DNA from: Pseudomonadota bacterium
GTDB taxonomy: Bacteria > Pseudomonadota > Gammaproteobacteria > Steroidobacterales > Steroidobacteraceae
Reading direction: 5' to 3'
NCBI GenBank assembly: GCA_021816775.1
Contig: JAKAXA010000015.1
Span: 1-64,000 of the forward strand
DNA: 64,000 nt
The first letter of the stretch is position 1, and every line of letters starts with the position of its first letter. Below the pieces are notes generated by a model. That model saw nothing but the letters and a program-made list of their open reading frames with translations. It searched no databases and had not been told where the DNA came from. Positions 48,534 to 57,665 of the stretch are shown piece by piece. The translations under genes were made by a program, and so were the position numbers.

Positions 48534-49190
48534 TCAGCTGCGAGCCGCGCCGCCCGTCGATCCGATGCGGCTCTGCCAGGCGGCATGCAGGGCCTGCGCG
48601 CGCTGGCGCACCAGCGGCGCGCCGTCGCCCGCCCGGTAGAGCGCCCCGCCGACGCCGATGCCGGCCGCGCCGGCCTCGAGCCAGCTCACCAGATCGTGCG
48701 CGCCGGTGCCCCCGACCGCCCACACGCCCGCCGTGCGCGGCAAGACATCGCGCAATGCCTTCAGATAGCCCGGCCCCGCGCTCGCGGCGGGAAACAGCTT
48801 CAGCTCGGTCGCGCCCGCCTCGAGCGCCGCGAACGCCTCGGTGGCCGTGAAGAACCCGGGCAGACACTCGAGCCCGAGCGCAACGGCCCGGGCGATGACG
48901 GCCGCATCGGTGTGCGGCGAGACCACCAGCCGCGCGCCCGCCGCGGCGACCTCGGTCACCTCCTGAGCCGACATCACCGTGCCGGCGCCGATCAGCGCGT
49001 CCGTGCCGAACGCCTCACTCAGGAGCGCAATGCTCTCAAGCGGCTGCGGCGAGTTCAGCGGCACCTCCATCACACGAATGCCGCCATCGAGCAGCGCCCG
49101 CCCGATGCTCACCGCATCCGCCGGACCCACGCCGCGCAGAATTGCCACCACCGGCGGCGCAGCGGCGCCGGTGAACTGTCGTAGTGTCAT
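48534..49190 (-). CDS. dgoA: 2-dehydro-3-deoxy-6-phosphogalactonate aldolase
   Basis: Class I aldolase of 218 residues that splits KDPGal into pyruvate and glyceraldehyde 3-phosphate. Motifs are VAILRGVGP, the glutamate in VMEVPLNSPQPLESI (this EVPLNSP form is typical of DgoA rather than Eda), GAGTVMSAQEV and the Schiff-base lysine in ATELKLFPA. The ATG at 49190 fits; an open frame continues upstream into dgoK. It follows dgoK immediately. Confidence 0.92.
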   Translation of the reverse strand: MTLRQFTGAAAPPVVAILRGVGPADAVSIGRALLDGGIRVMEVPLNSPQPLESIALLSEAFGTDALIGAGTVMSAQEVTEVAAAGARLVVSPHTDAAVIARAVALGLECLPGFFTATEAFAALEAGATELKLFPAASAGPGYLKALRDVLPRTAGVWAVGGTGAHDLVSWLEAGAAGIGVGGALYRAGDGAPLVRQRAQALHAAWQSRIGSTGGAARS

Positions 49191-49191
49191 G

Positions 49192-50163
49192 TCATGACTC
49201 CTGAAATTCCGCCGCCGCGTGCAGTCCGGCGAGCACGCAACGGTCTCCATCGAGCCGGTGCGCATCCGTCCCGTAGCTGATGAGCGCGCGCAGATAGCGC
49301 ACCGTGAGCGACGCATCGCCGATGAGCGTCAGGGGCGCGCCCGCGGCGCCGCGCAGGGCGAGCATGCTCTGCACCTCGGCGCCGATCAGCAGCCCCGAGA
49401 GCAGCGAGCGGGCCCAGCCGGCCGAACGGGCCTCGATCAGCTGGGCGCTGCGCACCTCGAACAGGTTGGCCGCCAGATCGAAGCGCGTCGCGTTGCGCAG
49501 GCCGACGTCGAACGCGTCCTCGTCCGGCTCTGGCGCAGCCCCCACCCGCAGGAGCGAGGAGCGCGTGCTCAGCAGATCGAACAGCTCTCCGGTGAAATAC
49601 GTCTGCAGCCGCGCGATGCGCCCGTCGCGCACTTCGACCCACTTGCTGTGCGTCCCCGGCAACACCATCATCTGCCGGCCCGAGGCGAGCGAGGGCTCGA
49701 GCGAAAGCGCCCCGAAGATCTGTGTCTCCTCGCCGCGCATCACATCCGCCACATCGCGGAAATTCTGCGCCTGAATGCCCGGAACGAGAGTCAGCAAGTC
49801 CTCACCGCAGCGCACAGCCGCCGCGCCGGCGAGCCATTGGGCGGCGGTCGCCGGGGCACGCACGTACGGCACCTCAGCGAGCCCGTTGCGCGATCCGGCC
49901 ATGCCGCACAGCACAATGCGCTCGAGGCGCTGCTGTGTGCGCCACGGCGCGAGCACGCGCGCCAGCGCCTCGGCGGGCGAGTCTTGAGCGAGCTGCCCGA
50001 TGCCGGGCCCCTCGCGCCGCTCGGCGAGCGTCCCGCCGAGCATGAGAAAGGCGCGCAGCCGGCTGCTGCCCCAGTCACACAGAACCCGCGCCGGCCCCTC
50101 TGGCGCACCCGGCGCTTGCCGCGGCGCTGCGCCCTGGAGGTCGCAATCTACGGGCGCTGCCAT
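49192..50163 (-). CDS. dgoK: 2-dehydro-3-deoxygalactonokinase
   Basis: Kinase of 323 residues that phosphorylates 2-keto-3-deoxygalactonate before aldol cleavage. Motifs are LCDWGSSRLRAFL near residue 28 (phosphate-1-like), GMAGSRNGLAEVPYV, MRGEETQIFGAL and VLPGTHSKWVEV. The N-terminal 20 residues are Pro/Ala-rich and poorly conserved, so the true start could be slightly inside. It is 4 bp after the lactonase gene and 1 bp before dgoA. Confidence 0.93.
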   Translation of the reverse strand: MAAPVDCDLQGAAPRQAPGAPEGPARVLCDWGSSRLRAFLMLGGTLAERREGPGIGQLAQDSPAEALARVLAPWRTQQRLERIVLCGMAGSRNGLAEVPYVRAPATAAQWLAGAAAVRCGEDLLTLVPGIQAQNFRDVADVMRGEETQIFGALSLEPSLASGRQMMVLPGTHSKWVEVRDGRIARLQTYFTGELFDLLSTRSSLLRVGAAPEPDEDAFDVGLRNATRFDLAANLFEVRSAQLIEARSAGWARSLLSGLLIGAEVQSMLALRGAAGAPLTLIGDASLTVRYLRALISYGTDAHRLDGDRCVLAGLHAAAEFQES

Positions 50164-50167
50164 CGGC

Positions 50168-51067
50168 TCACTCGCACCCGACCCTCGCGGACGGCTGGAT
50201 CAGGCCCGGGGCCGGAGCGCTGAAGCAGAACACATCGCCGGCGAGCGGCTGCGCCGTCCGCTCGCTCGGGGCGAGCCCCTGACGGGCAGTGGTGACGTAC
50301 GCGGTGCGCAGGTCGGCGCCGCCGAAGGCCACTTTCGTGACCTGCGAGCAGGGCAATGCCACCGTGGCGAGCAGCCGCCCGGCCGGCGAATATCGCCGCA
50401 CACCCCAGCCGGACCACAGCGCAATCCACAAGCACCCCTCGGCATCCACGGCAGTCCCGTCCGGATAGCCGGCGCCCTCCTCGATCCGGATCAGCTCGCG
50501 CTTGTTGCGCAGCACGTGCGGCTCCGGCCGGTCGAAGGCGTACACCGTGCGAGCGACGCTGTCGGTGTGGTAGAAGGTCCGCCCGTCGGGACTGAACGCC
50601 GGCCCGTTGGTGACGATGTAACCGGTATCCAGGGTCACGCACCGGCCGCGCGCATCGAGCCGATACAGCGCGCCACTCGGCTGCCTCTCCGGGTCGTGCA
50701 TCGAGCCGAACCACAGCGCCCCCTCGGGACTGACGCAGCCGTCGTTGATGCGATTGTCGGGCAAGTGCGGCTCGACCGGCACGAGCGCCGTGAAGGCTCC
50801 GCTCAGCGGATCGAAGCGGTGCAGTCCGCCCTTCAGGCCGACCACGAAGCCGCCGGCGGCGCGCGGCGCGAGAAACCCCGGCGGCGCCGGCGTCGGCCAG
50901 CTGCGCTGCTCGCCGCTGCCCGGACGCAGGCGATGCAGCCGGCAGCCCTTGATGTCGAGCAGCCACAGCGTCGCATCCTCCGCGACCCAGAGCGGGCCCT
51001 CGCCGAGCTCGGCGCCCACCGCAAACGCCAGCTGCGCCCGCACGCTCAGCGCCTCACCGCGCGGCAT
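50168..51067 (-). CDS. SMP-30/gluconolactonase family sugar lactonase
   Basis: Six-bladed beta-propeller lactonase of 299 residues. Metal-site residues are seen in ELGEGPLWV (glutamate), LPDNRINDGCVSPEGALWFGSM (asparagine-aspartate), YIVTNGPAFSPDGRTFYHTDS and GYPDGTAVDAEGCLW (aspartate). It hydrolyses an aldonolactone to the aldonate, the step before the dehydratase. It is the first gene of the lactonase-dgoK-dgoA-symporter operon. Confidence 0.9.
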   Translation of the reverse strand: MPRGEALSVRAQLAFAVGAELGEGPLWVAEDATLWLLDIKGCRLHRLRPGSGEQRSWPTPAPPGFLAPRAAGGFVVGLKGGLHRFDPLSGAFTALVPVEPHLPDNRINDGCVSPEGALWFGSMHDPERQPSGALYRLDARGRCVTLDTGYIVTNGPAFSPDGRTFYHTDSVARTVYAFDRPEPHVLRNKRELIRIEEGAGYPDGTAVDAEGCLWIALWSGWGVRRYSPAGRLLATVALPCSQVTKVAFGGADLRTAYVTTARQGLAPSERTAQPLAGDVFCFSAPAPGLIQPSARVGCE

Positions 51068-51169
51068 CGGCCGATGCCCGCACCCGACCGGCGGCGCACG
51101 GTCGGCACGCTATATTGACCTGCAAGGTTTCCCCCTCCGAGGCCTGCGCAGCGGATGCGCCGCGATACA

Positions 51170-51189
51170 TCTGATTAGTCTGATTATTC
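51170..51189. promoter_or_regulatory. Tandem TCTGATTA repeat upstream of the lactonase operon
   Basis: TCTGATTA occurs at 51170-51177 and again at 51179-51186, a 9-base period, in a local AT-rich island about 100 bp upstream of the lactonase start. The second copy extends to TGATTATTC, identical to a site before the dehydratase gene (43621-43629). A shared regulator site is the natural reading; the divergent GntR-family protein is the candidate. Confidence 0.4.
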
Positions 51190-51238
51190 GGCCGCCAGGC
51201 GTCAAGCAGCGCAGGCCGCGCGCTGCGCGAGCCGCCGC

Positions 51239-52252
51239 TCAGCGGCGGTAACCGTAGTACTCGCAGAACCAGTCGACGAAGCGGCGCACGCCCTCCTCGA
51301 CCGGGGTCGCGGGACGGTAGCCGACATCACGGGCGAGATCCTCGACGTCCGCGCACGTCTCGGGCACGTCCCCGGGCTGCAGCGGCAGGAAGCGCTTCTC
51401 GGCCTTGCGCCCGAGGCACTCCTCGAGCACCTCGATGTAGCGCATCAGCTCCACCGACTGGTGATTGCCGATGTTGTAGATGCGGTACGGCGCGCGGCTC
51501 GAGGCCGGATCGTGCGTCGCGCCGCTCCAGTTCGGATCGGGCGCGGCGATGTGCTCGCAGGCGCGCACCACTCCCTCTGCGATGTCATCGACATAGGTGA
51601 AGTCACGCTTGTGGTGCCCGTTGTTGTAGACGTCGATGGGCTTGCCCTCGAGGATGTTGCGGGCGAACAGGAACAGCGCCATGTCGGGGCGTCCCCAGGG
51701 CCCGTAGACGGTGAAGAAGCGCAGTCCCGTGGTCGGCAGCGCGAACAGCGCCGAGTAGCTGTGCGCCATCATCTCGTTGGCTTTCTTGGTCGCGGCGTAA
51801 ATCGACAGCGGATGGGCCGCGCCGCGATGCGGCGAGAACGGCATGTCGGTATTGGCGCCGTACACCGAGCTGGTCGAGGCGTAGACCAGATGCTCGATAC
51901 CGTTGTGCCGGCAACCCTCGAGCACCGTCAGCGTGCCGGTGACGTTGCTGCGCACGTAACTGTGCGGATCCTTCAGCGAGTGGCGCACGCCGGCCTGGGC
52001 AGCGAGGTGAATCACCCGCGCGAAGCGCTCCTCGGCAAAGAGGCGCGCCATGCCCGGCTCATCGGCGAGGTCGAGGCGCACGAAGCGAAAGCCGCTCTCG
52101 CGGCCGAGCAGCTCCAGTCGCGCCTGCTTGAGCCTGACGTCGTAGTAGTCGTTGAGGTTGTCGAGCCCAACCACCTCATGCCCGCGGGCGAGGAGCTTGC
52201 GGGTCGTGTGAAAGCCGATGAACCCGGCCGCGCCGGTGAGCAGCATTTTCAT
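51239..52252 (-). CDS. UDP-glucuronate 4-epimerase (NAD-dependent epimerase)
   Basis: Extended SDR of 337 residues. The NAD motif is [10 protein letters not shown] near residue 6. The catalytic Ser/Tyr-x3-Lys is STSSVYG and [28 protein letters not shown] and [23 protein letters not shown] are typical of UDP-GlcA 4-epimerases, which make UDP-galacturonate for surface polysaccharide. The ATG at 52252 is used because it places the Rossmann motif at the N-terminus. It stands alone. Confidence 0.9.
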   Translation of the reverse strand: MKMLLTGAAGFIGFHTTRKLLARGHEVVGLDNLNDYYDVRLKQARLELLGRESGFRFVRLDLADEPGMARLFAEERFARVIHLAAQAGVRHSLKDPHSYVRSNVTGTLTVLEGCRHNGIEHLVYASTSSVYGANTDMPFSPHRGAAHPLSIYAATKKANEMMAHSYSALFALPTTGLRFFTVYGPWGRPDMALFLFARNILEGKPIDVYNNGHHKRDFTYVDDIAEGVVRACEHIAAPDPNWSGATHDPASSRAPYRIYNIGNHQSVELMRYIEVLEECLGRKAEKRFLPLQPGDVPETCADVEDLARDVGYRPATPVEEGVRRFVDWFCEYYGYRR

Positions 52253-52357
52253 AGGTACCGATTTCCCTCGGCGGCCGCGCGCCGCCAGCCGTTGCGCCAT
52301 TGGCCCGCATTGTACTCAGCGACCTGCGCGCGATGCAGCGCTTTGCGCCGCGCCGGG

Positions 52358-53299
52358 CTAGGGCCGCTCGACGCCGAGCGGCGCATCGAGCGGCGCACGG
52401 GCGTCGCTGCGGCGGGCCTTGCCGGTGATGATGATGAGCACGCTCACGATCACCAGGACCGTGCCGAGCGCGGTGCGCGCATCGAGCGGCTCGCCGCCGA
52501 AGAGATAACCGATGACGACCGCGACCAGCGGATTGACGTAGGCATAGGTACCGACCCGGGTCGGGGACTCATGATGAATCAGCCAGATGTATGCGCCGAA
52601 CCCGAGGAGCGAGCCGGCCACGATCAGATAGGCGAGCGCGAGCCAGGCGCCGGCGGAGACCGCCGCGGGATGAAAGCCATGCTCCTCGCCGAGGATCACG
52701 GTGGCCACCGCGAGCAGCCCGCCGCCGACGAGCATCTGCGTGCCCGCGCTCATGATCTTCGAGCCGGGCAGCGGCAGCACCCGCATCAGAATTGAGGCGC
52801 CCGACCAGCTTATCGCCGCCACCACGAGTGAGACCGCTCCCAGCCAGTACACGGGCGCCCCCGCAACGCCCAGCGAGGGATCGACCAGCACCGCCACGCC
52901 CCCGAGGCCGACGAGGAGCGCGACCGCGAGGCGCGGTGTCAGCCGCTGCGTACGCAGCCAGATGATCTCCCCGATCGCGGTGAAGGCCGGGATGGTCGCC
53001 AGGATCACCGCCGCCATGCCCGAGGGAACCCGGCGCTCGGCGCTGAAGAGCAGACCGTAGTCGAGCAGGAAGATGAGAAACGCGAGCAACGCGATCGAGC
53101 CCCACTGACGGCGGCCGGGCAGGCGCTCGCCCCGCGCCAGCGCCCACGCACACATCACCACGCCGGCGACGCTGAAGCGGATCGCCGCCAACAGCAGCGG
53201 CGCAATCTCGAGCACACCGACGCGGATCGCGAAGAACGTCGAGCCCCAGACGAAGTAGATGATCCCGAAGGCGGTGAGGGTCTTGAGCCTGCTGGGCAC
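52358..53299 (-). CDS. EamA/DMT-family transporter
   Basis: Ten-helix drug/metabolite transporter of 313 residues with two EamA repeats. It begins LKTLTAFGIIYFVWGSTFFAIRVGV, typical of YedA-like exporters, and has FSAERRVPSGMAAVILATIPAFTAIGEIIW at the end of the first repeat. The start is GTG at 53299. Substrate unknown; no operon partner. Confidence 0.88.
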   Translation of the reverse strand: MPSRLKTLTAFGIIYFVWGSTFFAIRVGVLEIAPLLLAAIRFSVAGVVMCAWALARGERLPGRRQWGSIALLAFLIFLLDYGLLFSAERRVPSGMAAVILATIPAFTAIGEIIWLRTQRLTPRLAVALLVGLGGVAVLVDPSLGVAGAPVYWLGAVSLVVAAISWSGASILMRVLPLPGSKIMSAGTQMLVGGGLLAVATVILGEEHGFHPAAVSAGAWLALAYLIVAGSLLGFGAYIWLIHHESPTRVGTYAYVNPLVAVVIGYLFGGEPLDARTALGTVLVIVSVLIIITGKARRSDARAPLDAPLGVERP

Positions 53300-53398
53300 G
53301 GCGCGCTCCGGCCGGGGTGGGGCGAGGTACGTGGAGAAGGAAGATGATGATACCGGGGTGCTCGCGGCGTCGCCTCAAGCGCGGCGCCGCACGGGCGC

Positions 53399-54115
53399 TC
53401 AAGCGCGCAGGCGTACGCGCCCTATAGCATCGTGCGCTTGGTCGGCAAGGCCGCCCCAGAGCGCCTCGACTGAGCGTTCCGCAGCGGCGATCGCCTGCAA
53501 CGCGCGCACGGCGTCGGCATCGAATGTCACGCCCGCACCTCGCTCGAGCTCGGCAAGGGCCGAATCGATCCCGAGCGCCGGCCGGTACGGCCGATCGTCG
53601 CACATCGACTGGAAGACATCGGCGACCGCAACGATGCGCGCCTCCGGCACAATCGCCTCGCCTCTCAAGCGGGCCGGATACCCAGAGCCGTCGAGACGCT
53701 CGTGGTGCTGCACGACGATGAGATGAATCGGCCAGGGCAGAATCACCGGCGCGAGAATGTCGGCACCGATCTGCACATGGCTCTCGACCAGGGACCGCTC
53801 GGCGGCGGTGAATGCGCCGGGCTTGGAGAGGATCTCCCACGGAATGGCCACCTTGCCGATATCGTGCACGAGCGCGCCGAGGTACAGGCCCTCGAGCCGC
53901 TCGCTGTCCAGCCCCAAGCGGCGGCCCATCGCCACCGCAAGCTCGGCAACGCGCAGCTGGTGACGCGCGGTGAATTGATCCCGCCGCGCCGCCACCGCAC
54001 TCATCGCATGCACGGTCTGGATCAGGGCGAAGCGGCAGTTCCCCAGCGCTTCCTCGAGTTCATCGGCACGCGTGCTCGGCTCAGATGTCGGGTCGGTGTC
54101 GAAGTTCGCGTTCAT
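53399..54115 (-). CDS. HD-GYP domain protein (probable c-di-GMP phosphodiesterase)
   Basis: Protein of 238 residues made mainly of an HD-GYP domain. The metal residues are in HQLRVAELA, ALVHDIGKVAIP, ESHVQIGADIL and HHERLDGSGYP, and all look intact. DVFQSMCDDRPYRP follows as usual. No receiver or sensor domain precedes it, only about 40 residues. A GTG start at 54133 adds six residues. It is divergent from an HDOD protein. Confidence 0.87.
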   Translation of the reverse strand: MNANFDTDPTSEPSTRADELEEALGNCRFALIQTVHAMSAVAARRDQFTARHQLRVAELAVAMGRRLGLDSERLEGLYLGALVHDIGKVAIPWEILSKPGAFTAAERSLVESHVQIGADILAPVILPWPIHLIVVQHHERLDGSGYPARLRGEAIVPEARIVAVADVFQSMCDDRPYRPALGIDSALAELERGAGVTFDADAVRALQAIAAAERSVEALWGGLADQAHDAIGRVRLRA

Positions 54116-54402
54116 CCACTCAATCCATCTCACACGCAGCCCGGCTCTGGCCCGCGTCAGCTGTCAGGGCGCGTCGGAGCAGCCGCGCGTCGTGGGGTCC
54201 GCCCGGCATGGACTCACTGCGCAGCCCGCCGAGCATCCCTTGCTTTAGATCGAGTATATCCATACCCGGGGGCGAATGCAGAGCCGCCGATCCCGGGTCA
54301 CAGCGTGCGGTGAGTCACAAATCGGTGTGTCCGACGCGGAGTTTTGTGCGCTGCGGCCGACAACCGGGTCAGATTACGGAGTATTCGTGTGACGATCGGG
54401 GA

Positions 54403-55572
54403 ATGGTTCCATCCATGGGCTTGTGGCTGCTGACACCGCTGCTGCTCGCGGCCGCCGCCGTGGCCATGCGCCCGGCGCTGCGCCGGGCGTTCGGTTGGGG
54501 CGCGCCGATCGCCGGGCGGGCCCCGGCGGGCAGCGCACCGGCGCCCGGGAAATCCGCCGGCCCGGCCGCCGCGGCGCAGCCGCAGCCGGCGCCGCAACCG
54601 TCGCAGGAGGCCGAGCCCGAGACGGCCGCTCAACCGCTCGAGGCCGCGCAGATCCTCGCACAGCTGCGCGCGCTGCAGCTCGGGCTCGCCGCGCCCATCG
54701 CGGCGCAGGCCGAGCGCGAGCGGCAGGTCGCTTGCGCCCTCGCGGCGATCGGCGATCCGGCGAGCGAGCGACGCCACTTCCCGCGCCGCCCTAACCTGCT
54801 GCCGCAGCTGATGCACGCCATCAACGACGAAACCGTTGCACGGCGCCAGCTCGTGGCGATCATCGCCCGCGATCCGGCGCTGGTCGACAGCCTGCTGCGC
54901 ATGGCGAACAGCTCGTTCTATCGCATCAGTCCGCAGCCGGTCGAGTCGATCGAGCGGGCGGTGGCGATTCTCGGCAGCGACGGCCTGCGCTCGGTGATCG
55001 CGACCGCGCTGATGCAGCCGATCTTCACAAGCGCCGCCGCCACCGAATTTCCATGCTTCGCGCAGCTGGTCTGGGAGCATGCGCTGCGCTCGGCGCAGGC
55101 GGCGGTCGTGCACGCGGCGGTGGCCGAGCGCACCGAACCGTTCGCCGCCGAGCTGCTCAGTCTGATCAGCGGGCTCGCCGAGATCGTGCTGTTTCGTGCC
55201 GCGCGCGAGCAGGGCGCGGCCGTGACCCAGGGAGGCGCCTCGGGCGCGGCCCTCATCGCCGCGCTCATGGACGCGCATGCGAGCGTGCTGGCGCAACGTA
55301 TCGGCGCGGACTGGCAGCTGTCCCAACCGGCGCTCGCCGCCCTCGCCGAACAGCGCGACCCTGCGACCCCGCTCGGGCGCTCGCTGCGCTTTGGTCGCCT
55401 CGCCGGCGCGATCGCCGTGCTCTACGGCAACGGCCGGATCGACAAGGCCACCGCACGCCTCTCACTGCCGCGCGGCGCACTGCCGGCCGGGCACCACGAC
55501 ACGCTCCTGGCGAAACTCCTGCTCCCCTTCCAGGACCCGCGCACCAGGGTCCCGGCACCCAGGCGACGCTGA
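54403..55572 (+). CDS. HDOD-domain protein with N-terminal membrane helix
   Basis: Protein of 389 residues. One N-terminal hydrophobic helix (MGLWLLTPLLLAAAAVAM) is followed by a Pro/Ala/Glu-rich linker (about 35-75) and an HDOD domain (from about 130): LLPQLMHAINDETVARRQLVAIIARDPALVDSLLRMANSSFY and IERAVAILGSDGLRSV. HDOD domains are HD relatives without phosphodiesterase activity that act in signalling. It is divergent from the HD-GYP gene. Start ATG at 54403 follows a GGGG tract; 54415 is an alternative. Confidence 0.85.
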   Translation: MVPSMGLWLLTPLLLAAAAVAMRPALRRAFGWGAPIAGRAPAGSAPAPGKSAGPAAAAQPQPAPQPSQEAEPETAAQPLEAAQILAQLRALQLGLAAPIAAQAERERQVACALAAIGDPASERRHFPRRPNLLPQLMHAINDETVARRQLVAIIARDPALVDSLLRMANSSFYRISPQPVESIERAVAILGSDGLRSVIATALMQPIFTSAAATEFPCFAQLVWEHALRSAQAAVVHAAVAERTEPFAAELLSLISGLAEIVLFRAAREQGAAVTQGGASGAALIAALMDAHASVLAQRIGADWQLSQPALAALAEQRDPATPLGRSLRFGRLAGAIAVLYGNGRIDKATARLSLPRGALPAGHHDTLLAKLLLPFQDPRTRVPAPRRR

Positions 55573-55674
55573 GCGGGACATCCGGTCTGCCTTGCCCTGC
55601 CGGGCGGTGGACTCCGCTCAAGAACGGGCCGATGATGCGCGGGCGGCCTGTCGCCGCGCCGCGGAAGGCATCGT

Positions 55675-55989
55675 ATGAACCCGCTCGTACTGCCTGTTCT
55701 CGTGTCGACGCTGGCCGGCACCGTGCTCGGCGCCCTGATCGCCTGGCTCCTCACCCATCTGTATGCACGCCTCGCGGTGCGCGATCTGCGCAAGCAGCGC
55801 GAGCAGCTCGAGCGCTACAACAGAACGCTGACGACCTTCCTCAAGGCCTGGGAGGAACAGGGCCACGTGGAGCTCTCGCGCAACGATCGAGGCGAGATCA
55901 CGGGCGGCCGGCTGCGCCTGCCCTCCGGCCCGCCCGCGCTGGCCGATCAATCCGATCCGGGCCCGGGCGGCGCGCCGCGCCGAGTCTGA
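55675..55989 (+). CDS. Small single-pass membrane protein
   Basis: Protein of 104 residues: one N-terminal transmembrane helix (LVLPVLVSTLAGTVLGALIAWLL) followed by a charged, probably coiled-coil segment (RDLRKQREQLERYNRTLTTFLKAWEEQG) and a polar tail. Not recognised as a family. It overlaps the 3' end of the convergent PLP enzyme gene by 43 bp. It may belong with the HDOD gene 100 bp upstream. Confidence 0.55.
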   Translation: MNPLVLPVLVSTLAGTVLGALIAWLLTHLYARLAVRDLRKQREQLERYNRTLTTFLKAWEEQGHVELSRNDRGEITGGRLRLPSGPPALADQSDPGPGGAPRRV

Positions 55990-57206
55990 CGACTCGGCCG
56001 CGCTGAGCCGGCGCCACCGCTGCGCTGGCGGCCGCCGCTCACGAGCCGGTCGAGTCCGGCACGCAGATCGGCCTTCAGATCGTCGAGGTCCTCCAGGCCG
56101 ATCTGCACCCGCAGGGCGAGCCCGCCGGGATTCCACGGCGTCGCCGTCCGGTAGGTGCTGCAGTCAAAGGGAATGATGAGACTCTCGAAGCCGCCCCACG
56201 AGTAGCCCATGCCAAATATCCCCAGGTGATCGAGCATCCGGGCGAGGTCCTCCCGGGTGAAGCCCGGGCGCAGAATGATGGAAAAGACGCCCGTGGAGCC
56301 CTTGAAATCGCGGGCCCAGAACTCGTGACCCGGGCAGGTTGGAAAGGCGGGGTGCAGCACGGTCATGACCTCAGGCTGCGCGCGCAGCCAGCCGGCCATC
56401 TGCAGACCGCGGGTCTCGGCCTCCTTCAGCCGGATATGCAGCGTGCGCATGCCGCGCAGGGCGAGGTAGCAGTCCTCCGCGCCGGGCACCATGGCGAGGC
56501 TCTGGTAGGTCCGCCGCAGCGCCGGCCACAGCCGCTCGGCGGCGCTCACCAGCCCGAGGAGAATGTCCGCGTGCCCGCTGAGGTACTTCGTCCCCGCTTC
56601 CACCACAAGGTCGCAGCCGTGTTCATGGGCGGGGAAGTAAAGCGGCGTCGCCCAGGTGTTGTCGAGGATTGTCGTGAGGCCGCGCCGGCGCGCGAGCGCG
56701 GTGATGCTCGGCACGTCCTGAACCTCGAAGCTCTGCGAGCCGGGAGACTCGAGAAAGACCGTCGAGGTATTGGGCCGGATCAGCGCCTCGAGCCCCGCGC
56801 CGAGCAGAGGATCGTAATAGGTCGTCTCGATCCCGAACCGCTCGAGCAGGTTGGCGCACAGCAGCCGCGTCGGCAGATACACGCTGTCCGGCACGAGCAG
56901 GTGATCGCCGCCGTTCAGCGCAGTGAGCAGCGCCAGCGCGACCGCCCCCAGTCCCGAGGGGGCGAGCGCGGTGCCGGCCGCCCCGCTGAGCGCCGTCCAT
57001 GCGCTCTCCAGACTCTCGACCGTCGGGGTTCCGGCCGTGCCATAGGTATAGCGTGCCCGCTGATTCTGCAGATCATCCAGCGTCTTGTAGAGAACCGTCG
57101 AGCCGCGGTAGACGGGCGTGTTGATGAAGCCGTAGTGTGCCTCGGAGGTCCTGCCCAGCTGGGCGAGCCGTGTGCCGATTCCCAGGGGTTTTCCGGTGTC
57201 TTTCAT
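55947..57206 (-). CDS. Cys/Met metabolism PLP enzyme (cystathionine beta-lyase, MetC-type)
   Basis: PLP-dependent trans-sulfuration enzyme of 419 residues. It begins GIGTRLAQLGRTSEAHYGFINTPVYRGSTVLYKTL. The PLP site includes APSGLGAVALALL, DNTWATPLYFPAHEHGCD and the Schiff-base lysine in EAGTKYLSGHADILLG. LALRGMRTLHIRLKEAE follows. The pattern RYTYGTAGTPT and YSWGGFESLI are those of MetC-like beta-lyases. ATG at 57206; the frame upstream is antisense to lpxL. The last 25 residues are a Gly/Pro/Arg tail. Confidence 0.9.
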   Translation of the reverse strand: MKDTGKPLGIGTRLAQLGRTSEAHYGFINTPVYRGSTVLYKTLDDLQNQRARYTYGTAGTPTVESLESAWTALSGAAGTALAPSGLGAVALALLTALNGGDHLLVPDSVYLPTRLLCANLLERFGIETTYYDPLLGAGLEALIRPNTSTVFLESPGSQSFEVQDVPSITALARRRGLTTILDNTWATPLYFPAHEHGCDLVVEAGTKYLSGHADILLGLVSAAERLWPALRRTYQSLAMVPGAEDCYLALRGMRTLHIRLKEAETRGLQMAGWLRAQPEVMTVLHPAFPTCPGHEFWARDFKGSTGVFSIILRPGFTREDLARMLDHLGIFGMGYSWGGFESLIIPFDCSTYRTATPWNPGGLALRVQIGLEDLDDLKADLRAGLDRLVSGGRQRSGGAGSARPSRQTRRGAPPGPGSD

Positions 57207-57665
57207 AAGCTGCCGCGGCGGTCCAACTGAACGAAATGCCGCTCTGTATACGCTCTTGAGACCGGGCATGCATCCTGGGCACGGCTGCGCCGGCGCGAGG
57301 CAGCCGTGCCGCCCCGCTCGAGCGCACCGCCCGCCATCACCGGGTCGCAGAGGCGCATTGGCGCGGCGCGATCTGCTACAGTACCGCTTTACATCGACAA
57401 ACGATGCGCTACGGGTTTGGCAGGCCTGCGCGGGCCGGGGGGCTCCACGGGGCACGCCAAAAAGCACGGCGGTCGACGGCGGCATCTGCAACGGTGCCGG
57501 CTGTGTTTTGGGGCGACTGCGCGTGCTGCGGCAGACCCGCGCGGCCCGGGCCGGTTGCAGCGACCGCGGCAAGCGATGCAACGGCACGGACTCCGGCGAG
57601 AGCCGCAGACCGCCGGATAAATGCAAGTGCGGACGCACCCCATGCGCTCCGCCGGGTGATGGCAT
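57207..57665. other. Divergent intergenic region between the PLP lyase and lpxL-type genes
   Basis: A 459-bp region. It holds a strong hairpin at 57278-57310 near the lyase and a plausible lpxL promoter area around 57375-57400. A cysteine-rich frame ends at 57675, overlapping the acyltransferase start, but it has no credible start codon or ribosome binding site. Confidence 0.4.
57278..57310. repeat. 11-bp perfect inverted repeat in the lyase leader
   Basis: GGCACGGCTGC (57278-57288) pairs with GCAGCCGTGCC (57300-57310) around an 11-base loop. It lies about 70 bp upstream of the lyase ATG on the minus strand. It may be a leader hairpin or a terminator-like element between the two divergent units; no T-run follows on either strand. 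Confidence 0.45.
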
